Positions 33,901-45,643 of a stretch of DNA of 64,000 nt are shown here, in pieces. Under the pieces are notes generated by a model. It did no database searches, was not told the DNA's origin, and saw only the letters and a list, made by a program, of their open reading frames with translations. How positions within the stretch are numbered: the stretch's first letter is position 1; the number at the start of each line of letters is the position of its first letter. The DNA lies in contig VCMS01000100.1 of assembly GCA_022539475.1 (NCBI GenBank), forward strand, positions 109,697-173,696, in the 5' to 3' direction. Source of the DNA: Gracilaria domingensis (Eukaryota > Rhodophyta > Florideophyceae > Gracilariales > Gracilariaceae). Position numbers and translations under genes: made by a program.

Positions 33901-35501
33901 CTGACGGCCAAGGTCCAGTTGCGCCCGGAGTGTTTCTAGCGTCGGGCATCCAATGATGACGTCAAACGCCGTGTTCTGTACGACGAGAAAGTCTACTGGG
34001 ACTCCATTCTCGCCGAATGCAACTGGTACTTCCTTCACACACCCTAGCACTGTGGCTGCAGTCCCATCAGCGACGATGACTCGTGTGCTAGTAGGTGAGG
34101 GGATCAGAGTCAGGAGGTCACACATCCTCGCAGATGTGAGGTTTGGGACCGCACCCGAGTTCAAAAACGCGTTCGTGTGAGTCCCATAAAGCTTGACGGG
34201 GACAACCTTCAAGCGACGTGGAAGGTTGACCCCCTGTATGACGGAGGCGTGACTCGCTGGTAGGCTGCCCGCAAGAAGGCGCCTCAGCAGCTTCCGGGCC
34301 TCTTCGACGTCGCCACGAAGCGACTGCCCGAAGCTCAAGCTACAAGGTGCCGTGGCCAGATCAGCCAGGAGTTTATATTTGCTCACCTGGTCCTGGGTGC
34401 CGACGGATGTCTTCCTGCCTTTCCTGCTCTTCTTCGGCTTCCTTCTCGGCTTCGAGCGCACCACCGGGCTGGGAAACTTACCATTGAGGACGTCAATGTC
34501 CTTGACGCCTTGGCGGCGCTGTTTGGGGAGGGCTTCACCTTCCGCATTTCTCTTCGCGGCGGCGACAACCTTCTCTCCAGCGTTCTCTTGAACCAGGGCA
34601 ATGTGATCGCCCTGATCGTTCTTCTTCAACTTCAATTCTTCTACGGACTCGGACCTCACGTTCCCGGATCTAGAAGAGTTTCCTTCCTTCGGCTTTGACC
34701 AACTAGTGGCCTCAGCGTGACCGAACTTTCCAAAACGAGGACAATTCGTGTCCTTGTGCGGGTTAGAGGGGCAGCCAGTCGCACCATGGCCAGGTTGCGA
34801 CAGTACCTGCACGTTCTCTCACGTTCCCTGTCCGTCGCTGAGACGCTTCCCGAGTCAAACTTCTTCTTGAAAGGAAGCGTCAACTCGAGGAACTGGCCAG
34901 CGAGCTGGTCGACTTTGCTCTCAAGCTGTTGAGCAGTACCAGAGCGGGCATCCGGACGAGAAAGAATCCGAACTTGGTCGGAACTGGGACCAGAAGCGGT
35001 TTCACTTGCCGCAGAGAATGCCTTCCGGCCAACTTCGTACTCGATGATGGCCTTCTTCAGCGACTGATAGTCACTGGGGGCTCCGTACATGACGAACTGA
35101 GCCATCTCTGGAATCCTAGCGACGGAGTTCCGGAGTAGACCGAACGAAGCCTTATCGTTGAACCCTGCCTTCTGATACAAGGAGTCCAGCTTTCCAAGGG
35201 AGGCAGTTACGTCCTTCGGGTCCAACACGGCCGCCACGGCCAGCCTCACGTCTTCTTCCGGCGTGTTTTTCCTAGCAAACTCAGCCAAAAAGTGACCCTT
35301 GACATATGCATAACGACCAGCCTCCTCTTTGAGGCTGCCGTCGGTAGCAAAAGTCTCATAGTAGAAGTCAAATGCTGCACCCTCCAAGTGACGAAGGAGT
35401 TGCAAGTCCTTATCGCAGTCCGACTTTCCGCGCATTACGAAATTTTCGTACGCGAAGAAAAACTGCCCAACATCTGAAGAAGACTTTCCGTCAAACACCA
35501 C
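30906..35501 (-). pseudogene. gag-pol region of Gypsy D
   Basis: Minus-strand readings cover gag at the right (MVFDGKSSSDVGQFFFAYEN, FLAEFARKNTPEEDVRL), then a nucleocapsid-like Cys/His area and a retropepsin with LNSGAVPNLTSARMCDLL and AFDVIIGCPTL. RT follows (RFCVDYRQLNRVI, MPFELMNAPSTIQRMMDEVL, FVRVYIDDVVIFS, LLGHVLDADVVYV), then RNase H and an integrase with an H2C2 finger (HDEIGHWDEAA, CDECQRAQK). The integrase core has FSIDFDSCEPYKRSKAGKRF and ends in a GPY/F-like FYGPWKV module without a chromodomain. The order is Gypsy. It has a few breaks, mainly in the RT/RNase H part; the integrase reading is long and open. Confidence 0.85.
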
Positions 35502-35611
35502 ACGAGTAGTGCTAGACGACGCGGCTGTAGCATCTGACGACCCCTAGCAAAACCCAATGTCATTGAATAATCATGCGGCGGTAGATGAAATAGATTCATT
35601 TCAATAAAATG

Positions 35612-35790
35612 TGAGGGCACCTTCGAGGAATTTAATTTTTTCAAAAAATCACACTCATGGAAATGTCAGTGAAACAAAAACTTATTTATTTTTAAATGAC
35701 GCTGGTCATATTACCTTACAACACCAGTTGCCTTGCCTTCAAGTCTACTGAAAACCCTTTTAGTTTTATTTTAACGAGTTTTGCCTGGGG
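35612..35790 (+). repeat. Dispersed repeat R3, copy a
   Basis: About 180 bp, from GAGGGCACCTTCGAGGAATTTAA to GAGTTTTGCCTGGGG (internally TTTTTTCAAAAAATCACA), matching 40847-41024 at roughly 65-70%. It is non-coding, with weak inverted similarity at the ends (AGGGCAC against AGGCAAAA). It lies in the leader of Gypsy D. Class unknown. Confidence 0.6.
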
Positions 35791-35842
35791 ACATGCTAGA
35801 ATGAAACGAATCAATTGAAATGCACGAGGATGACGAAGAAAC

Positions 35843-36248
35843 CCCTACAAGAAATTTTTTCAATTTTGTGAGTGCAAATGGAGTGCATCTTTCGGGGTGT
35901 TCAGCCTCCAACTACACTCCGCCTGTACGCCGTCCGCGTTCCAATGTGACACTCTTGGCAGGGCATTTTAATTTTTTAATAATTTATTTCATTATTGTGA
36001 GTGCGCGTGGAGTGCAAACTGAGATCGTGGGGGGCAAATTACCGACAATGTGGGCGCAGATGGAGTGCAACATGTATCGCGTGCACTCCAAGTGCGCTCT
36101 ATGTGCTTAGCGGGCGTCCTCCAATGTGACACCGCGAAGTTGGGCTGCAATCGCACACTGCTGGCACTCAATGCGCCATCCGTTTGGCATCCATATATCA
36201 TCCATTGGTGCTATCCAACCTCAAACTGCACTCTTTTTTTTCATAGGG
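35843..36248 (+). mobile_element. Short element family M1, copy c
   Basis: This 406-bp copy begins CCCTACAAGAAATTTTTTCA, ends TTTTTTTTCATAGGG and is flanked by the 3-bp duplication AAC (35840-35842 and 36249-36251). It is the closest relative of copy a (15939-16356). It is inserted in the leader of Gypsy D just inside the 5' LTR. Confidence 0.82.
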
Positions 36249-36271
36249 AACGGCCGTCCTCGAGAGTGCCA

Positions 36272-36425
36272 TGAAAGCTGCAAAACGAAACAAGGGCCAG
36301 CTACCCTTTTTCTCTTTAATTGTTGTCTTTTCCCCTCCCTCTTCGTCTCCGCACTCGGAACGACGAGAGGGGTTCTTGCGAGCTCCGCACACGTGTGGTG
36401 CAGCGTGCACCACACGTGTGCGACA
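36272..36425 (-). repeat. 5' LTR of Gypsy D
   Basis: 154 bp, TG/CA termini, paired with 28489-28642. The sequence immediately inside, on the minus strand, is TGGCACTCTCGAGG, a tRNA-type primer site. Confidence 0.85.
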
Positions 36426-36900
36426 GTGAGAGCAATGCTACGAAAGTTAGAGAGATATTCAGCAACAGTTCCGTTTTGCTTGTAAGTTCTGAGAGAATCA
36501 CGTGCTCGGTGTTCATGATCTTCAGGCACGAACTCTCTTCTGATATCAGTAACAACTCCATCCCATGTCTGTGGAACTTCATTATTCTTGAGTAACATAT
36601 ACCAACAAAAAGCTGCCGTACCGGTTAGCAAGGCCGTTGCGTATGAAATGCGGTTCTCACAACTTAGCACCACATTACCATTTGCAATTTGAATTAAATT
36701 GAAGTACTGCTCGACCTTGTAGAGCCAAGCGTTTAAAACAAGAAGCTAAAGTTTGCCGCTGAGCACTTCGGGCTTCCTTGGTTCCAGATTGATCGACACA
36801 GAAGCATTTTGTCCCATACTGGGAGCGATGCTACTAGTACCACAAGTGGGATGGAACTGTATAAGACTCACTCCCAGAGAAGTATACAGATGCTCGAATG
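36426..36900 (-). pseudogene. Gypsy C gag N-terminal part
   Basis: Minus-strand capsid-like helices (LTGTAAFCWYMLLKNNEVPQ, then WDGVVTDIRREFVPEDHEHRA and SLRTYKQNGTVAEYLSNFRS) match the Gypsy gag pattern W..f...l...F.p..... A possible N-terminus near 36820 reads NASVSINLEPRKPEVLSGKL. The left edge is the LTR of Gypsy D, which entered this gag. Confidence 0.65.
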
Positions 36901-37309
36901 ATACCCCGTAGATTTGAAATCCGGATGTCTTTCGGATATCATCTGGATATTTTACTTATGTCCATGATAGCCCTGTGACATCCAGTAGATATGACAGATG
37001 ATGTAGGAAATGATACTCCTTTGATGCCCTTGAGACATGCATCAACTACTTTGAAAGGTATAAAATTAGATATGACGAATGATTTCGAAAACCAAAGTTG
37101 CTTCTCTTGGAATTGCTCGGACATCATTCGGAGATCCAGAAGTCAGACGAATATCATTGGCATGGATATTGTGAGCATTGTCGTGTATCCTATGTACATC
37201 GGACGTATATTCAACTTCGAAAATCAGATGGATATCTGAGAAATCACTCGGATATCCAAAGCATATCTAAGGAATATCAAGCGGGTATCAAAGTGTTTCT
37301 CTGGGTGTG
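36885..37309. repeat. GGATATC-rich degenerate repeat, block 1
   Basis: The block is studded with GGATATC, GGACATC, GAATATC and GGTATC words at irregular 15-40 bp spacing (for example TCGGATATCATCTGGATATT). The palindromic GATATC core recurs at least nine times. The same texture continues at 37866-38215 and 38640-38760, so one array-like element was split by later insertions. It is non-coding. Confidence 0.6.
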
Positions 37310-37648
37310 AGCTGTCGATGCCTCTCTCTCTCTCTTAGCAGCTACTGCCTCTCTATAGCCCTTGTAACAGATAATATGAGACGCTCGTGTTGCTCTACTC
37401 GACCAATTGCGGTACAAGACACACCGGGGCTTGCACTTGAGACTGGCTCTCAATTGATCCTGTTGCACATGATGTGCAACGAGAAGAACCATAAAATGAC
37501 ACCCACAAAATTGAAGAAATTGACATTTTGATATGCACCGTGTCAAAAGAGAGGTCGAGCGGAAGGCTGAGCGAGTGTAATGTGAGGGTCAGACAGATCC
37601 AACTTACTTCATGTTAAGTTCACAAAAGTGAAAAAATTTCTAATAGGG
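37310..37648 (+). mobile_element. Short element family M2, copy c (middle and 3' parts)
   Basis: Its first ~155 bp match the middle block of copy a (17198-17341), and its last ~180 bp match the 3' block of copy b. It ends AAAAAATTTCTAATAGGG. The 5' block is absent. It is inserted in the GGATATC-rich repeat. Confidence 0.65.
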
Positions 37649-37865
37649 TATTGGTGCAGCTTTTCATGGTGGAACAACAAGTCACGAAAGTACCTGGAGC
37701 TCCGCAAGCGTTTCATTCACCATCACACCCGTCTGAATCACATCAACCCCGAACATGTCCTATATCTCGTTATCTACGTAGATGATGTGCATATTGCCCG
37801 TAAGGATTCTACAGCGGTAGATGAGGTGGTGATGAAGATGAAACAGAATGTTAGCCTACGAATAC
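37649..37865 (+). pseudogene. Copia RT fragment
   Basis: A plus-strand piece of about 215 bp reads HVLYLVIYVDDVHIARKD, followed by a helical stretch (VDEVVMKMKQNVSLR). This is the YVDD catalytic motif of a Copia-type RT with the adjoining helix. It has no LTRs and no other domains. It sits between the M2 copy and the next block of GGATATC repeat. Confidence 0.6.
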
Positions 37866-38215
37866 CATGTAAGATAAAGTGATGCGTAATGGATGTTCAT
37901 CGGATGAAAATTTGGGGCATCTATGGGATATGAGTCGGGTACATTGTGCTCATCCAGGATATCCGAATGATATACCGTGGTACCCTGTTGGATGGGCCTA
38001 ATTGATTCCCTTTCCATGTCCTTCAGATGTACAAAAACTACTCCAAAGATATTAATATGATGCACGAAGATATGTCCGATATATGTCCGGAAATCCACGG
38101 TGCATCACTTGGACATCACAAAATCCATTGGATATCTCTTCGTACATCATATGCACATCGGGCGTTTATCATGTGTTTATACTTCATGCATAATCTGAGC
38201 ATCATTTGTGCAGCA
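37866..38215. repeat. GGATATC-rich degenerate repeat, block 2
   Basis: A continuation of block 1 after two inserted pieces: GGATATCCGAATGATATAC, GATATGTCCGATATATGTCCGG, TGGATATC and similar words. It is non-coding. Confidence 0.55.
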
Positions 38216-38760
38216 AACCACTTCAATTATACGGAATGGCTCAAACCAAAATTTTGCGGATACATGTACCATCTTATCAATAACAAAAAAAGCTTTCAAA
38301 TGAGCTTAAAATGAGAATATAGGGTCCCATAGAAGGCCTTATCTTTGAAAAAAGAGTTAACCCTTATAAAAACTACACTTTTCTGAAACGTTGAGGAAGA
38401 GAGTAAAAAATGTCGATATTTTTTTCTTGAGGTCACTTTGAGAGCGTCTCTGACGGCCAAATCCGCATCAAAACTATCCATATCCTCAGCGATACGCCTC
38501 CTATTTCAAATCTATAAGCTGAATATGAAAGCGATGATTGACTTCTTTAACTTTGGTTTTGGGAGCCAAAACGGGTTCTGACGCAAAAATGGCCACATCT
38601 TTGTTCCATGATAAGAGCCAATCCGTATTTTTGAAATGGTTTGCTGCACATTTTCGTATATCATATGGACATCTTAAGGGAATCAAATGGACATCTTCAG
38701 GTTTCGTTACTCTAATGTGGTTTATCTAGAGGATATCATCTGGACATCAATTCACCTCTA
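38216..38760. other. Unassigned AT-rich stretch with a short GGATATC-type tail
   Basis: About 425 bp without recognisable coding or repeat structure, then 38640-38760 returns to the ATGGACATC/GGATATCATCTGGACATC texture. Two versions of TTTGTGCAGCAAACCA and TTTGCTGCACATTTTCG occur near 38208 and 38638 in opposite sense, hinting at an inverted arrangement. Confidence 0.35.
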
Positions 38761-38763
38761 TGA

Positions 38764-39083
38764 GTGAGTGGGCGCAATGTGCGAATGCAGCCGACTTTCT
38801 TGGTGTTACATTGAAGGCAATTCAGTACGCAGACGGGGCACATTTGGGGTGCAGTCGATACATGTTCCACTCCATCTGCACCGGCATTGTTTGCCCTTTG
38901 CCCCGCGCGATATCATTTTGCACTCCAGTCGCACTCAGAATAGCGAAAAAAACCATTAAAGTATTTAAGAGAACCTGCCATGGGTGTCACATTCAAACGC
39001 GGATAGAGTACAGGCGGGGCGTCGTTAGAGGCCGAGAATCCCAGTATATGGGCTCCATTTGCTCTCAAAGAAACGAAAATCTG
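38764..39083 (-). mobile_element. Short element family M1, copy d (reverse, truncated)
   Basis: The reverse complement matches copies a-c: TACTCTATCCGCGTTTGAATGTGACA and a GAGTGCGACTGGAGTGC block. The terminus corresponding to ...ATAGGG is missing at the left. The other end is eroded. It abuts Gypsy F. Confidence 0.6.
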
Positions 39084-40795
39084 TCCGGCAGAGTATTGCA
39101 TTGACTATCTTGCGCCGAACCGTGTGATGACGCCAAAGAGTTCTCCTTTACCATACATGGAACATATCTCCAACGATCTTCGTGGAGCCAAGTATTTCAT
39201 CAATCTCGATTTATTCTCGGGAGATTGGCAGATCTGCATGTCTGAGAAGTGCAAGGAGACTACCACTTTTTTCTGTTGTTAAGGCTTAATTCAGTTTGAA
39301 GTTATGAAATTTGGCGTCGAGAATATTTCAGTCACATTACAGAGAATGACGGACGCCATCATTCGTCAGATCTTTTTCGCGATAATCCATGTCAATGACA
39401 TGCTGATCTTTTCAAATACTTTGACAGAGCATGTGGAGCAGGTCAAAGCTGTCCTGAAGAATATTTCGTCTCATGGGTTAAAGTTGAAGGTATCCTTGGG
39501 TTTCTTTGCGAAGAAGAGAACTACCCTTCTGGGTCATGTCGTAAACTCAGATGTTCTTTCTCTGCATATGGAGGAAATAAAGAAAATCCAAGAAGCTCCA
39601 GTTCCAACCACAACAAATGAGCTTCTCAGTTTTCTTAGCCTAGCTAGACACTATCGTCTTTTTATTCGAAGCTTCGTCGAGTGTTCTGCCCTTATCCATT
39701 CCGTAATCCTCGCAGAAAAGAAGTTAGAGTTCAGCAAAGAAATGAATTCAGCATTTGAAGAGTTGAAAGAGAAGCTGACGTCTCCCCCCGTGTTGTCCTT
39801 CCCGGATTTCTGGAGCGTTTTTCGTGTCAAAACCAATGCATCTTCAGTGGCCGTGGATGATGTTGTTGCTTGGAAGAAAGAAGATCGAATGTTTAATTAT
39901 ATTCAATACGGAAGCAAAACGATGAATTCGTTCAAAGAGAAATATTCTGTCCTTGACAAAAAACCATAGCCATGATCTTTGCCTTAAACAACATCCGAAT
40001 TTATTTTCTATCTCCTATTTTATTTCAGTTGATTACGGACCACTAAGCGTTGAAGCATGCCTTCTCCGAAAAATATGTTCGTGGTTGTCTTGTCAGGTGG
40101 TTGGATTTTCTCAGCGAATATGAATCGGAGATCGTCTACTCTCCAGGTGCAGTGCATCATGCCGACAATTACTTCGCTCGTTATGCATTAGATCATGAAG
40201 AAGTGGAGAACTTCATCGAGGAAGGTGATCTAGTTGCTTCGATTTGCATTTCCGAGTTCGAATGGATTGAGCCATACTATGCAACCATTGGCCTTTACCT
40301 TTGCAACTTGGAGATGGATGAGAAAGATTTGAAATTGCGCACTGCTGTGAAGCGAGCCGCATAGCAATTTGTTCTTTGGAATGACCTCCTGTTCGGTACG
40401 ACGAAAGATGGTATTCTTCTTACTCCTCCTATCCGTGACCGAGTTCCGTTGATCCGAATATTCCATGATGCAGTTCGAACTCGGGATAAGGAATCCACGA
40501 GGAATTTCACAGCTGATCGATTCTGATGGAAGAACATTCGTGCAAACATTCACGGATACATTCGGAGGTGCATTGGATATCAATTGATGACCATAGTGAT
40601 CTCGTATAAAGCCGATGAGAGAGCTCCGTTGACGAATGTGTTTGACACGTTCTCCGTGGAAATTGCCGCACCTCTCCATACTAGTAATTCTGGAAATCGT
40701 TTTCCTCTAGTGATCGTTTCGGTGATATCTTCATTTTCTGTGTCTGGTGAAGGGATTCAAGTGTTTAATGAGTCCCTGTTTTGGACCAATATCTG
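39084..40795 (+). mobile_element. Ty3/Gypsy fragment F (RT to integrase)
   Basis: The plus strand carries RT from the middle of the palm (AKYFINLDLFSGDWQICM, KFGVENISVTLQRMTD, DMLIFSNTLTEHVEQV, TLLGHVVNSDVLSL, LLSFLSLARHYRLFIRSFVE), then RNase H and its C-terminal connection (VRGCLVRWLDFLSEYESEIV, VHHADNYFARYAL) and the start of an integrase zinc-finger region. There is no gag, protease or LTR. It is decayed with a few breaks and truncated at both ends. Confidence 0.75.
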
Positions 40796-40846
40796 ATGCA
40801 AGTCGTATCTATTGTAGTATAGTGAGGTGAGCGTCAACCAAAAGGT

Positions 40847-41024
40847 CAGGGCACTTTCGTGGATTTAATTTTTTCAAAAAATCACAATCATGGAAATACC
40901 AGCGGGTCAAACCCTTGTTTAGCACTCAATGAAGTTGGTACTGTTTTACTTACTACACCAGCTCTCTTCTTTACGTATCTATTGAAACCTCCGTTATGTT
41001 TCCTCTAAAAAGTTTTGCCTAGGG
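40847..41024 (+). repeat. Dispersed repeat R3, copy b
   Basis: It matches 35612-35790 along its length (CAGGGCACTTTCGTGGATTT ... AAAAAGTTTTGCCTAGGG), with the same TTTTTTCAAAAAATCACA core. It lies just beyond the truncated integrase end of Gypsy F. Confidence 0.6.
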
Positions 41025-41990
41025 CTTTTCGGACGCCGCCCCGAATTGTTGAGCGCCCTTCTTCAGCGTGCTGTGCTTGTAGCGAAACAGAGTAGGTTTT
41101 ATGATAATCCAAAGCATTTTTATCGTTTCAATGTTTGAGATGAAGTGCTTCTCGCGACTGGAAAACCTCTGAGTCGTACCATGATGTGGTATACTGAGGT
41201 TAGTCTCTCAGGGCTGGCAGCGGGGTTGCACTCACATGTACCGGTGGCCTACGTGTCGCGTTCTGGCCCACTGGTAGTGATTCTCTGACAAGTACTATAG
41301 CCGTAGATAAATAGCTCGCACACCACCTCTGGATGTTTTCGCCAGGTTGCCGGATGTCAAAGAATGTAAGCAGAGAGTTGCAGCGTCGAAGTGCTATTTA
41401 GACACCTCCGCTCCTCCCCTGAACCCATTTAAAGAAGGTTAAGCACCACCGTCCTGAACTAACATCTCGCTAAGTCAGACCTGCCAGTAGAACGTGACGG
41501 ACAACTACTGGGTTACCAAGCCATTAGGACTCAACGCGCGTTTCTCGGCCGCACCCCACGTACCCAACCGCCGAGTCTTGCTACAACCGCCCGCCACCGG
41601 CGATTGTTTCCACGCTTACCACTCTAGGATGGACGGGATCACGGAACTAGACGCCCCGCTTACGAACTGTGCCTGGATCGCGCCTCCAGGATTCTTTCGC
41701 CTGACGGCGCTATCTCACATTGGGCTACCGACTTAGAAGTGAGATTCTTGTTTTCCGTACGTAGTACCAATAGATCTGACGAAGTTATCTCGTGATTAAT
41801 GCACGTGACGTAACTGTGGCACCGACCGTAAGGGTTGATGTCGAAAAACAAGTGGCTCAGTCCATCGACCCTTCCCCGTAGACTGCTTCTGATACCGTTT
41901 CGGTTGGACACCAAAGTGCGCGTAGCATTGCACCTCCCAGCGACTTCTGCCTGGAGAATCCCGAGGTACTTTTACGTAAGTCCTCGAGGG
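41025..41990. other. Unassigned stretch upstream of Gypsy fragment G
   Basis: Roughly 970 bp with only short open frames. It could hold the LTR and leader of fragment G, but I found no second copy to prove a repeat. Confidence 0.35.
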
Positions 41991-41999
41991 CCTCTAGAG

Positions 42000-44660
42000 C
42001 CGCCACCGCTTCTTCCGACCGGAATAAGGAAGCCCCAGTGAGTTTGGAAGGAACAGAGTCGCTTTCGCAACTCTATGTTCGGACCGGACAGAATTCTTCG
42101 GAACGTACGCCGAAGACCCTTCCAGAGCTGTGGAAATATCTCGAGTCTTACTGGCATTACAAGCTGAAGAACGAGATTGAAGCTTGTGTTCCCGTTCCGG
42201 TTGCGCATTATCTTCATGAACGCCTTCGGTAGATGTTGACCGAATTAATCACCCCGACAGTCAGCGAGACTGCCGAGGCGATTATAAAACAGTTGAAAAT
42301 GATGGGATTTGGTGAAGTTGAACAGAAAGGCCAAACGGCAGTTTACACGGTAAGGGCAACGTTGCCACTTCTTTCCAAGTCTCTACTTGGCCGACCGCAC
42401 TTAGCCGCGGGCTTTTTACCCACCGAGGGGAACAATGAGCCGAAACCAGAAGGAAGCCAGCAGTGTGCCCCCATGGATTTTGTTCTCCCGGTGGTTCCTC
42501 ATCGAGATGACCAGAACGGAGAATCAAATGATTTTTCTGAGGACGAGAAAAGAGAGTGCCGAAAGAACGGCGATAGAGCTGGTGATTCTTCCGTTTCGGA
42601 GCGCCCCCGCGCTCTGAAGAACGGACGACGTCGGAGACAGAAACGACGCTCTTCCAATTCGGATACTGATTCTGACCACTAGGGTAGCTCTGATGCCGTT
42701 TCCAGAACTGACAGTAACGAGAACTCAGATCGTTCTGCTCTCAAACGCCGCTCCAATCGGCATCGTTACCGTTCGAAAAAGGCAGCGCCCAGGCGCATCA
42801 GACAGCTGAACAAACTGTTCCCAAGTTGGTGGACTACCGTACCTATTGGTTGGACAACCGCAGTCACTGGTACAATAAGAGGGTAGCGCGCAAGATTGGG
42901 CGCTACCAGAAGAAGCTGAATATCTAGATGAAGTGACATTCCTTCTCCGGCGTGGATTCTATATCAATCCTGAACTTTCTGCAACGGTTCAAGATAGTTT
43001 GCAATCACAACGGACTGTACGAGGGAGAAGCAATTTGGTGCTTCCAGTTCTACCTGACCGGACTCGCTCATTATTTGATCCAGTACATGCTCCTGGGAGA
43101 AACAGGGGCGGTTGACGTACGTCAGGGTGATATGCTCGATACGTACTCGGAGGGCGTCAAATTTCTGTTGACCACGTACGTTATGGATGAATTTATTGCT
43201 GACGCCTAAGTGGATGCCACTCTCTAACGTCAATCTTCTGGAATGTCCGAAAACAGAATATTCTCAGAAACTGTGGAAGAAGGCCTTCCGCTGCGGCAAT
43301 GTTTTCTCCGATCGGAGATTGAAGTCCCTCTTTGTGGAGGTGTTACTTTCATCCTTATGGGTGAAGGTGCGTAACAACCTTGTGACACATCCTTCTCTTG
43401 GCTATAATGCTCTCGCGAGGTACGCCGAGTCCTACGGTGACACGCACGGTTCGGCAAAACGCCAATCCGTTGGAGTTGAGACGCCAATACCACGTATGTC
43501 TGGAACTTAGGGAGTAATAAATCGTTCCACGCGATGGAAGATCTTGAGCTTGCAGAGCATCGAAACGGAATCTTTCGCCAGCGACTGGGACGATGGTGAA
43601 CCAGTAGCTGCATTCGGACAAGGTGGCTCCACTCAGTTGGTGCCCACGACGCCGTCGCCACCTTGAAATTATTCCCGGTCAAACTCTTACGGCATGGCGA
43701 CTGCCATTATGCCCTAAGCGGCTGCGCAGCCAGGGCAGTCTCAAGGACGCTTGATGGATCTCCCGTGTCGGATTTGCATTCGCAGGAGCAGAATCATTGC
43801 AAGATGATCCCGCCTCGTGTTTGGGAAGCCCTGCTTGCTACATAGGAGAAGAACTACCACCTCTGTCAAGAGAAGGGGTACTACAACCGTGACAGCTCCG
43901 CTCGTATTTACAGTGGTGTGCGTTTCGCCACTCCTGGCCACGCTGCCCTTGCGGGACGCAACATGACGCAACGGTGCTCCCCAATCAGCCATGGTTGTCG
44001 AGGAGAACGCTGCAGTAGAGCAGGAGAACGGAACAAGTTACGCGTAGAGGCGCACCGTTCTCCAGAATCAAAGGCTCTCAACGAAGTGGACTTTACGGAT
44101 CCTGCCTCCGATACGGAAGAGCAGTCGCGCTTACACGCTATGGAGGAGTCTGAGTCGGCCACGCCAGTTATGTTGTTGAGCAGCCTTCATTATAGAGTAA
44201 ATTTCTTCGTCGGCTTTTCCCGATCCGTGATGTATCCACTTGCGGGCGTCCTCGATACTGGCGCTGCCACAACCTCTTCCATGAGCGGCACCTCGCAATG
44301 CACTGGAAGACGCACCTACAACCCCGCAAGGTCAAGAACATTTAGGATGCTTTCCGTAATTGGAAGGAAATTCTGGGTGTTGTACCTCTTCTGGTACGAG
44401 GTGGAGCTCTGCATGTACGGGTACACTTCTTGATAGCCAGCAGACTTGCTGTCAGCTGTCTCCTCGGTCCCTCGTTTATTGACAGATATGTTTTGGCGGT
44501 ACTACCTCCGAAACATACTGTCATGCTACGTCACTCACATCCTGTCACGATTCAATCTACGTCTGGGCAAAATACGACTGCGCCCGGGTAGCCGCAGGAC
44601 CCTATTCCAACTACTGATCGGTCAACCTGTTCCAACAAGATTCGCGCTGCCCGCTCGATA
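42000..44660 (+). mobile_element. Ty3/Gypsy fragment G (gag and protease)
   Basis: The plus strand carries a gag related to that of B: SISILNFLQRFK and AIWCFQFYLTGLAHYLIQ parallel B's PILILDFLARFVQ and AYVALPYFLTGTAEDQY. FRCGNVFSDRR parallels B's FHRCGNVYSAQER. A Ser/Arg-rich linker precedes it (42540-42680), as in B. Further on there is a degraded finger-like YHLCQEKGYYNRD near 43855 and a retropepsin loop GVLDTGAATTS near 44247. RT and later parts are absent. It is broken in several places and more diverged than A is from B. Confidence 0.62.
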
Positions 44661-45643
44661 ATGATACCACCCATGTCGTAATCTCGCGTCCTAATAACCT
44701 TTCAGGCCGTAGGTTTAATATTTATTCAAGGAAATCATTGCACGGCAAACAAAGAAAGGCTCACTCTTCTTGCTAAAGGTGTAATGGAAATCTGACGGGA
44801 TATTACTTTCTATTTTCAGGTGGCGAACTTCCACGACCATCCAGTACGCCTGATTAAAGGCACCATCGTGGGACCTGCCTTGAAGAGCTCTGGAATGTAA
44901 ACGGTGTTCCTGGCTCCTCGTGGTCGCGCACTTTGCGGCTGCTACCAATGCAACGAACCCGCATGTATATTTATGCGTCATGCATGCCCTGAAAGACATT
45001 TACGGAGCGTATGATGACCATAGCCTGCGCGCGTGGCTGAATGCGTTAACACCGCGTGCGCTTTATCAGAGAAGGATGCAAGAATACAGAAATGCCTCCT
45101 GGGTATCTCAACCACCGTGCAAGACGCCTTCTGCATCGATCTCGCAAGGACCAGAACCGACTCTTAGTACCGAACTGGCTAGATTGCACGCGTTGTATAC
45201 CATATGCGGTCGTATATGGCGCGCGCGCCGCGCCGCTCCGCACGGTTAGTTGGAAGGAGAAGAAGAACTCCCTTGCAAAATTGCCTGCTCGTACGGGGTC
45301 AGAAACAGTGATTTATTGTTTTCTCTCCCTATCTCCGAAACAAAAGCGTTTCAGACACTGACAACAGCCGATTTGGACTCCAGGAACTGTCAAAATACAT
45401 TGAGAGTTTTTGAGATGCGCGCGCGCGCCGGTACGTGCAATACTGTCTACCGAGTCGGTTATTCAATTATGTTCCGCGCGCATGCACTCCAATCGGGAAT
45501 AATTTTAAATTTTTGAGTGGAAAATTCGTCGCGACCGCTTGGCACTGTGATGAAGTACATCGCGTGTGTACTGCGCACTCCCGTGCGGGTGCCAATGCGA
45601 AATTTGAGACGATCCTTTGGTAATTTGGCGCATCGCGCATTGA
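44661..45643. other. Unassigned region with a short ORF
   Basis: No repeat copy was recognised. A plus reading at 44920-45249 (109 codons, MVAHFAAATNATNPHVYLCV) is open but matches no family I know. GC-only runs (GCGCGCGCGCCGG near 45420) occur. It may be host sequence. Confidence 0.3.

Larger units (their letters stand above)
28489..36425 (-). mobile_element. Ty3/Gypsy element D with short LTRs and an opposite-strand ORF
   Basis: The element is 7937 bp with 154-bp direct repeats at each end. In minus orientation the 5' LTR is on the right and is followed at once by a TGGCACTCTCGAGG primer site. A GGCGGGGGAGCT purine tract precedes the left (3') LTR. GTCAG/GTGAG flank it as a 5-bp duplication with one difference. 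The LTRs differ at about 17 of 154 positions (about 11%), so it is fairly old. The leader contains a short M1 element and another dispersed repeat. Gag, protease, RT, RNase H and integrase are present, with a few breaks in pol. A 439-codon ORF lies after integrase on the plus strand. Confidence 0.87.
23560..36900 (-). mobile_element. Ty3/Gypsy element C (old, minus strand, several nested insertions)
   Basis: Reading downward, gag begins near 36850, and gag, protease, RT, RNase H and integrase follow to about 23560. The sequence is interrupted by Gypsy D (28489-36425), two short elements (27340-27732 and 26804-27221) and a third (25497-25848). The flanks on both sides of D read as adjoining parts of one gag. 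It is broken in many places and old, since D inside it already has LTRs about 11% apart. I could not identify its LTRs. Confidence 0.75.
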
